NCBI GenBank assembly: GCA_016721005.1 | Contig: JADKJM010000009.1 | Coordinates: 248,001 to 312,000 of the forward strand | DNA from: Flavobacteriales bacterium | GTDB taxonomy: Bacteria; Bacteroidota; Bacteroidia; Flavobacteriales_F; PHOS-HE28 | Direction: 5' to 3' | Length of the DNA stretch: 64,000 nt | Shown: one piece after another, positions 59,141-64,000 of the stretch | How the letters are laid out: every line of letters begins with the position of its first letter | How positions within the stretch are numbered: the first letter of the stretch is position 1 | Translations under genes and position numbers: made by a program | Notes under the pieces: generated by a model | What the model saw: the letters and a program-made list of their open reading frames with translations, nothing else | Told to the model about the DNA's origin: nothing | Database searches by the model: none

Positions 59141-59448
59141 CACGCAGAGGCGCAGAGAACGCAGAGGAGGGTGCAATACCGATTTGCAGTGGGCTGACTT
59201 CTGTTCTCTGTTCTCTGCGTTCTCTGCGCCTCTGCGTGAACCTCTTCCTTTCTCGCCTCCGCGTGAACCTCTTCCTTCCCGCGCGCCACCCACCATGAGT
59301 TCGCCTCCGCGGGAACCCCCTCCTTCCCGCGAGCCCACCCTGAATTCCCCTCCGCGTTCCCTGCGCCTCCGCGTGAACCTCTTCCTTTCTCGCCTCCGCG
59401 GGAACCCCCTCCTTCCCGCGAGCCCACCCTGAATTCCCCTCCGCGTTC
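59141..59448. repeat. Intergenic repeats between lpxD and lpxC
   Basis: A 26-nt arm at 59141-59166 has a perfect complement at 59213-59238 (motif GCAGAGGCGCAGAGAACGC). Two identical 58-nt direct repeats lie at 59302-59359 and 59391-59448. The 444-nt gap holds no gene. Confidence 0.85.
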
Positions 59449-59531
59449 GGAGTTCATCCCGACGAAGGAGGGACGCCTCTGCGTGAACCTCTTCCTTTCT
59501 GCGCGCCCGCACCCGCTTCTCCCCCCTCTCC

Positions 59532-59539
59532 TACCTTCG
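59532..59539 (+). promoter_or_regulatory. TAnnTTYG box upstream of lpxC-fabZ
   Basis: TACCTTCG lies 23 nt before the ATG at 59563. Confidence 0.4.
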
Positions 59540-59562
59540 CCCTGCCGCCGAAGGCGACACTC

Positions 59563-61032
59563 ATGAGCGATAAACAGCACACCCTGAAGGGCAGCGCCAC
59601 GGTGAAGGGCGTGGGCCTGCACACCGGCGAACCCGTCACCCTCACCTTCCGCCCGGCCCCGATCGGTCACGGCTACAAGTTCCAGCGCACCGACCTCGAT
59701 GGCGAGCCCATCATCGATGCCGACCCCGACCTGGTGGTGAGCACCGCACGCGGCACCACCCTCGGCAAGGGCGATGTGGTCGTGAACACCACCGAGCATG
59801 TCCTTGCAGCCCTCTACGCGCTGGGTGTGGACAATTGCCTGCTACAACTCAGCGGCCCCGAAGTACCCATCCTGGACGGCAGCGCGCTGGCCTTCGTCAA
59901 TGCGATCGAGAGCGTCGGCTTGGAGGAACAGGATGCGCCCCGCAACTGGTTCGTCCTCCGCGATCCCATCTGGTTCGAGACCGAGGAGCGCGGCACCGAG
60001 ATGCTCGCCGTTCCTGCCCCCGGCGGTGAATTCCGCATCACCGTAATGGTGGATTACAACAGCGCCGTGCTCGGTACGCAGCACGCGAGCATGTACCGCT
60101 CGGAGGAGTTCAAGGACGAGATCGCCCCGTGTCGCACGTTCGTTTTTCTGCGCGAACTGGAGCAACTGGCCAAGGCCGGATTGATCAAGGGCGGCGACCT
60201 CAACAACGCCATCGTGCTGGAGGATCGTGAAGGCACGACCAAGGATCAACTGAAGGATCTGGCGAAAACGCTGGGCCGTGAATACCAGGAGGTGGAGATC
60301 CGCCGCAACGGCGTGCTGAACACCACCGACCTGAAGTTCTTCAACGAACCGGCACGCCACAAGCTGCTCGACATCATCGGCGATCTCGCGCTGGTCGGTC
60401 GCCCGATCAAGGGCCACATCCTCGCTGCGCGTCCGGGCCACTTCGGCAACACCAGCTTCGCCAAGCGCCTGAAGGCGAAGATGCGGGAGGAGGACAAGAA
60501 CCCCGTGGCGCACCTGGACCTCAGCAAGGAACCGTTGTTCAACATCAACGACATCCACAAGATGTTGCCGCACCGCTATCCTTTCCTCCTGGTGGATAAG
60601 GTGATGCGCATGGATGAGACCAGCATCGTGGGCGTGAAGAACGTGACCATGAACGAGCCGCACTTCACCGGACACTTCCCCGGCAATCCGGTGATGCCCG
60701 GCGTGCTGCAAGTGGAAGCGATGGCACAGGTGGGTGGCATCTTCGCGCTGAGCAAAGTGCCCGATCCGGAGAACTACACCACCTACTTCCTCAAGACCGA
60801 TGGCATCCGTTACCGCCGCAAAGTGATCCCCGGTGATACGCTCGTCTTCCACCTTGAATTGATCACACCCATCCGTCGCGGCATCGTCCACATGAAAGGT
60901 GTGGGTTACGTGAACGGCCAGGCTGCGGTGGAAGCCGAGATGCTGGCGCAGATCGTGAAGGACAAGACGCCGGAGGACCTGGCGAAGGAGGCCGCACCCG
61001 AAGGCAAGCCCACAAAAGCGCCTGTGCGATGA
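59563..61032 (+). CDS. lpxC-fabZ: Fused LpxC deacetylase and FabZ dehydratase
   Basis: 489 residues. Residues 1-~310 are UDP-3-O-acyl-GlcNAc deacetylase: GVGLHTGEPVTLTFRPAP, the zinc motif TTEHVLAALYALGVDN, and FFNEPARHKLLDIIGDLALV. Residues ~325-470 are 3-hydroxyacyl-ACP dehydratase: NINDIHKMLPHRYPFLLVDK and GHFPGNPVMPGVLQVEAMAQ with its catalytic His. This fusion is a known feature of Bacteroidota and couples the committed lipid A step to fatty-acid synthesis. The stop overlaps the lpxA start by 4 nt. Confidence 0.97.
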   Translation: MSDKQHTLKGSATVKGVGLHTGEPVTLTFRPAPIGHGYKFQRTDLDGEPIIDADPDLVVSTARGTTLGKGDVVVNTTEHVLAALYALGVDNCLLQLSGPEVPILDGSALAFVNAIESVGLEEQDAPRNWFVLRDPIWFETEERGTEMLAVPAPGGEFRITVMVDYNSAVLGTQHASMYRSEEFKDEIAPCRTFVFLRELEQLAKAGLIKGGDLNNAIVLEDREGTTKDQLKDLAKTLGREYQEVEIRRNGVLNTTDLKFFNEPARHKLLDIIGDLALVGRPIKGHILAARPGHFGNTSFAKRLKAKMREEDKNPVAHLDLSKEPLFNINDIHKMLPHRYPFLLVDKVMRMDETSIVGVKNVTMNEPHFTGHFPGNPVMPGVLQVEAMAQVGGIFALSKVPDPENYTTYFLKTDGIRYRRKVIPGDTLVFHLELITPIRRGIVHMKGVGYVNGQAAVEAEMLAQIVKDKTPEDLAKEAAPEGKPTKAPVR

Positions 61033-61811
61033 GCATCTCGAAGCTCGCCTACGTACATCCCGATGCGAAGCTCGGCAAGGACGTCACCGTGGAACCCTTC
61101 GCAAGCGTTTACGGCGATGTGGCGATCGGCGACGGCAGCTGGATCGGATCCAACGCCGTGCTGATGGACGGCGCGCGCATCGGTAAAAAGTGCAGGATCT
61201 TCCCCGGTGCGGTCATCAGCGCGATCCCGCAGGACCTCAAGTTCGCCGGTGAACACACCACGGCGGAGATCGGTGATGGCACCACGATCCGCGAGTGCGT
61301 CACCATCAACCGTGGCACTGCGGATCGCGAGAAGACCGCCGTGGGCGCCAACTGCCTGCTGATGGCTTATGTCCACCTCGCTCACGACTGCATCCTCGGC
61401 AGCAACATCGTCATCGCCAACAGCGTGAACCTCGCGGGCCACGTCACCATCGACGATTGGGCGATCCTGGAAGGCAACGTGGCCGTGCAGCAGTTCATCC
61501 ACATCGGTGCGCACAGCTTCATCGCCGGTGCATCGCTCGTGCGCAAGAACGTTCCTCCATTCGTGAAAGCCGCGCGCGAACCGTTGAGCTACGTCGGTGT
61601 GAACGTGATCGGCCTGCGTCGGCGCGGATACGATGATGAACAGATCGCACGCATCGAGGACATCTACCGCGAGATCTTCGTGCGCACCAACAACGTGGAC
61701 CGCGCGGTGCAGAACGTGGAGCAGCAGCTTCCGCGCAGCCCGGAGCGCGGCCTCATCCTCGACTTCATCCGCAACAGCCCCAAGGGCATCATGCGCGGCT
61801 TGGCGGAGTAA
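61029..61811 (+). CDS. lpxA: UDP-N-acetylglucosamine O-acyltransferase
   Basis: 260 residues. Left-handed beta-helix hexapeptides (AYVHPDAKLGKDVTVEPFAS, VYGDVAIGDGSWIGSNAVLM), the catalytic-His segment LLMAYVHLAHDCILGSNIVI and the conserved NRGTADREKTAVGANC. The C-terminal helical part ends PKGIMRGLAE. LpxA begins lipid A synthesis with acyl-ACP from the FabZ pathway. It is translationally coupled to lpxC-fabZ. Confidence 0.96.
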   Translation: MSISKLAYVHPDAKLGKDVTVEPFASVYGDVAIGDGSWIGSNAVLMDGARIGKKCRIFPGAVISAIPQDLKFAGEHTTAEIGDGTTIRECVTINRGTADREKTAVGANCLLMAYVHLAHDCILGSNIVIANSVNLAGHVTIDDWAILEGNVAVQQFIHIGAHSFIAGASLVRKNVPPFVKAAREPLSYVGVNVIGLRRRGYDDEQIARIEDIYREIFVRTNNVDRAVQNVEQQLPRSPERGLILDFIRNSPKGIMRGLAE

Positions 61812-61823
61812 GAGGCATAGGGA

Positions 61824-61871
61824 CATGGGTTCATGTGACCATGGGTCCATGTGGCCATGGGAACATGTGAT
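61824..61871. repeat. CATG repeated at 8-bp intervals upstream of the ABC ATPase
   Basis: CATG occurs at 61824, 61832, 61840, 61848, 61856 and 61864, alternately as CATGGG and CATGTG. The array ends 12 nt before the ATG at 61884. Confidence 0.8.
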
Positions 61872-61883
61872 CCAACGCACACC

Positions 61884-62504
61884 ATGGAGATCCGCCTACA
61901 GGACATCGCGAAACAATTCGGACGGGAACAGGTCTTCCGCGGTGTGAATGTGGAACTGTCCAGCGGCAGTCGTACCGCGATCCTCGGTCCGAACGGCAGT
62001 GGAAAGAGCACCTTGTTGCACGTGATCGGCGGGATCCTCATGCCCTCGCACGGCACCATCACACACCACCACAACGGCGCAGTGGTTCCTGCGGATGCGT
62101 TGTATCGAAGCATCAGCATCGCCGCGCCCTACCTCAACCTGTACGAGGACCTGCCCCTGCGCCAGACCATCGACTTCCACGCACGCTTCAAACCCTTGTT
62201 GCCTCGGATCACCGCCGAGGAATTGGCGCGCATCGCCTACCTCGAGCACGCCATGGACAAGCCGGTACTGCACTTCAGCAGTGGCATGAAGCAACGCCTC
62301 AAACTCGCCCTCGCGATCCTGAGCGACACACCGCTTCTGCTCTTGGATGAACCGGCGAGCAACCTCGATGCGGAAGCGATCGCGTGGTACCGTGAATTGC
62401 TACCGAAGCACGCGGAAGGGCGCACGGTGGTGATCGCGAGCAATCGGCAGGCAGCGGAGCATGAGTTGTGCGATCGTCAGATCGACACGAGCGCACTGAA
62501 GTAA
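61884..62504 (+). CDS. ABC transporter ATP-binding protein
   Basis: 206 residues from MEIRLQDIAKQFGREQVFRG. Walker A GPNGSGKSTLL, signature LHFSSGMKQRLKLALAILSD, Walker B LLLLDEPASNLD, and the H-loop position is ASNRQ, without the usual His. The shape is that of a short export-type ATPase without a fused membrane domain; no permease gene is adjacent. The preceding CATG array and the next gene lie close by. Confidence 0.85.
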   Translation: MEIRLQDIAKQFGREQVFRGVNVELSSGSRTAILGPNGSGKSTLLHVIGGILMPSHGTITHHHNGAVVPADALYRSISIAAPYLNLYEDLPLRQTIDFHARFKPLLPRITAEELARIAYLEHAMDKPVLHFSSGMKQRLKLALAILSDTPLLLLDEPASNLDAEAIAWYRELLPKHAEGRTVVIASNRQAAEHELCDRQIDTSALK

Positions 62505-62510
62505 CCTTTG
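62503..62510 (+). promoter_or_regulatory. TAnnTTTG-like box upstream of 62528
   Basis: AACCTTTG (within TAACCTTTG), 17 nt before the ATG at 62528, overlapping the end of the ABC gene. It suggests a separate or additional promoter for the downstream gene. Confidence 0.35.
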
Positions 62511-62527
62511 CAGCGTTCACGCCCGCC

Positions 62528-63100
62528 ATGCACGACCTCGAGCCTTTCTGGAACTGGCGCCACAAGTACACGAGCGAGGAGGACGACCGCTCCCCCTTCT
62601 TCGGCGAGGAGCACAGTGAGATCCACTACACCCAAGCGGTGTACGATCACCTGATCCATCCGCAGTGGGACGACTTCGGCAGCACCACGCTCTACCTGAA
62701 GATCCTCTTCACGGAATACGATGAAGGCTATGCGATCATCGAACTCATCGGCGAGTGGAACGACCTGCTCCACAACGATGTGATGATCCTCAAGCGCAAC
62801 ATCGTGGAGCATCTGATGGCGCAAGGGATCAGCAAGTTCATCCTCATCGGAGAGAACGTGCTCAACTTCCACACGAGCGATGACGAGTACTACAGCGAGT
62901 GGTTCGAGGAGACCAGCGACGCGGGTGGCTGGATCGCGCTGCTCAACTTCCGCGACCACGTGGTGGAGGACATGCAACAAGCGAACATCGATCAGTACTT
63001 CCTGCTCGGCGGCCGCTTGAACACACTGGATTGGCGCACCTACGAACCCGACACGCTCTTCGAGCAGGTGGACGCGTTGGTGATGAAGAGGTTGGGGTGA
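62528..63100 (+). CDS. Conserved hypothetical protein, 190 aa
   Basis: 190 residues from MHDLEPFWNWRHKYTSEEDD. Acidic and aromatic-rich, with HTSDDEYYSEWFEETSDAGG and DTLFEQVDALVMKRLG. No signal peptide, membrane helix or known motif. It probably belongs to a Bacteroidota-specific family, since it follows the ABC ATPase closely in the same direction, and its sequence is well structured. Function is unknown. Confidence 0.7.
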   Translation: MHDLEPFWNWRHKYTSEEDDRSPFFGEEHSEIHYTQAVYDHLIHPQWDDFGSTTLYLKILFTEYDEGYAIIELIGEWNDLLHNDVMILKRNIVEHLMAQGISKFILIGENVLNFHTSDDEYYSEWFEETSDAGGWIALLNFRDHVVEDMQQANIDQYFLLGGRLNTLDWRTYEPDTLFEQVDALVMKRLG

Positions 63101-63117
63101 TGTGTACCCATGCAACG

Positions 63118-64000
63118 GACGTTATGCCGGGGTAACGTGGGCCACCCCCTGCGGACGTCATACCGGAAAGCGGGCGCTGTGTGAACAGCGCGGACCCGCT
63201 TATCCGGTATCTCGTAAGTGACCGAAGACGACTTCGCACACGTTGATCCTTTGCGAGACTCCGGCCCGTTGATCGCCACCCCCAAGAGCCTGCCCCGGGC
63301 ATGACCCGGGGTCATGCCGGAAAGCGGGCGCTGTGTGAACAGCGCGGATCCGCTTATCCGGTATCTCGTAAGTGACCGAAGCCGACTTCGCACACGCTGT
63401 TCCTTTGCGAGACTCCGTCCCGGCGTTCGCCGGGATGACGGCCCTTGTCCGTCGAGCTTCCGGAGTGACGTGCGCGCTGGGGAGGGACGTACGCGCTGGG
63501 AGAGTGACGCTCGCCACACCGACGGGGTCATGCCGGAAGCCATGTGGGTGAGCTGGTGGGTAGCGGCTATCCGGCATCTCGTAAGTGACCGAAGACGACT
63601 TCCGGGTGCGGACGTTGATCCTTTGCGAGACTCCGTCCCGGCGTTCGCCGGGATGACGGCCCTTGTCCGTCGAGCTTCCGGAGTGACGTGCGCACTGGGG
63701 GGTGACGTTCGCCACCCCCAAGAACCTGCCCCGGGCATGACCCGTGGTCATACCGGAAAGCGGGCAGCGCGAATGCGCTGCGGACCCGCTTATCCGGTAT
63801 CTCGTAAGTGATGGAAGCCGATCCGCACACGCTGGTCCTTTGCGAGACTCCGTCCCGGCGTTCGCCGGGATGACGGCCCTTGTCCGTCGAGCTTCCGGAG
63901 TGACGTGCGCGCTGGGGAGGGACGTACGCGCTGGGAGAGTGACGCTCGCCACACCCAAGAACCTGCCCCGGGCCTGACCCGGGGTCATGCCGGAAAGCGG
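63118..64000. repeat. Complex dispersed-repeat array at the right end of the window
   Basis: Units beginning GTCATGCCGGAAAGC or a variant start at 63157, 63311, 63527, 63747 and 63984 (spacing 154, 216, 220, 237). Each full unit has a hairpin near GCGCTGT-GTGA-ACAGCGC, a CTCGTAAGTGACCGAAG stretch, and the palindrome CCCGGCGTTCGCCGGG. The array continues past the window. No gene is seen in it. Confidence 0.85.

Noticed and set aside
59842..60891. 349-codon frame antisense to lpxC-fabZ
   Set aside because: Shadow of the fused gene.
1..64000. tRNA, rRNA or riboswitch genes
   Set aside because: I looked for cloverleaf ends, conserved rRNA stretches and known riboswitch cores and saw none; short RNAs could be missed without a covariance search.

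Overview
The window looks like a chromosome piece from a high-GC member of the Bacteroidota, probably Flavobacteriales. Evidence: eight secreted proteins with C-terminal type IX secretion (T9SS) sorting domains, the T9SS regulator PorX, a fused LpxC-FabZ, a Rho factor with a long disordered insert, DUF4293 beside rho, and TAnnTTYG promoter-like boxes instead of clear Shine-Dalgarno sequences. No rRNA, tRNA or CRISPR array was seen. Taxonomy is inferred from gene content only.

Layout. 1-10443 is an accessory-looking stretch. It begins with the 5' part of a fused acyl-CoA mutase (icmF, minus strand) and continues with a T9SS FG-GAP protein, a membrane-anchored Ntn-type amidase, a DUF262/DUF1524 (GmrSD-like) defence candidate, a decayed IS630 and a SulP transporter. 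Degenerate copies of the icmF 5' end lie between these genes. 10444-17956 holds four more T9SS cargo proteins, three of them translationally coupled. 17957-25260 has a GIN-domain lipoprotein, a PagL-like deacylase, a Ppx/GppA phosphatase with no usual start codon, valS, a LytTR response regulator and an enoyl-CoA hydratase. 25261-26030 is a REP/RAYT unit: one HUH transposase between inverted REP arrays. 26043-44381 is mostly housekeeping: DUF4293 and rho, a Mur-ligase (mpl), a zeta-like kinase with a tiny overlapping partner, ComEC, an RlmI-like methyltransferase, SpoIID, lpxB, surE, ald, tsaE and porX. 44795-52342 is a second patchwork. An HD phosphohydrolase is followed by single cargo genes separated by copies of the HD gene's 3' end or of a short secreted repeat protein. 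52399-54218 is an NgoMIV-type restriction-modification pair. 54393-63100 has a DUF4197 protein, another T9SS protein, a Cys/His/Met-rich membrane protein, DUF2911, the lipid A genes lpxD, lpxC-fabZ and lpxA, and an ABC ATPase with a conserved partner. 63101-64000 is an intergenic repeat array that runs off the window.

How it fits together. The lipid A enzymes build the outer membrane and the PagL-like protein may trim it. PorX is expected to control the T9SS machinery (not in this window), which would export the eight cargo proteins. Three defence candidates are present (GmrSD-like, NgoMIV-type RM, zeta-like kinase pair). The most unusual feature is structural: in two separate loci, single unrelated genes alternate with partial direct copies of a neighbouring resident gene, with no recombinase seen. 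Several dispersed intergenic palindromes also occur, and two low-complexity or palindromic tracts of intergenic type sit in frame inside essential genes (valS and lpxB).
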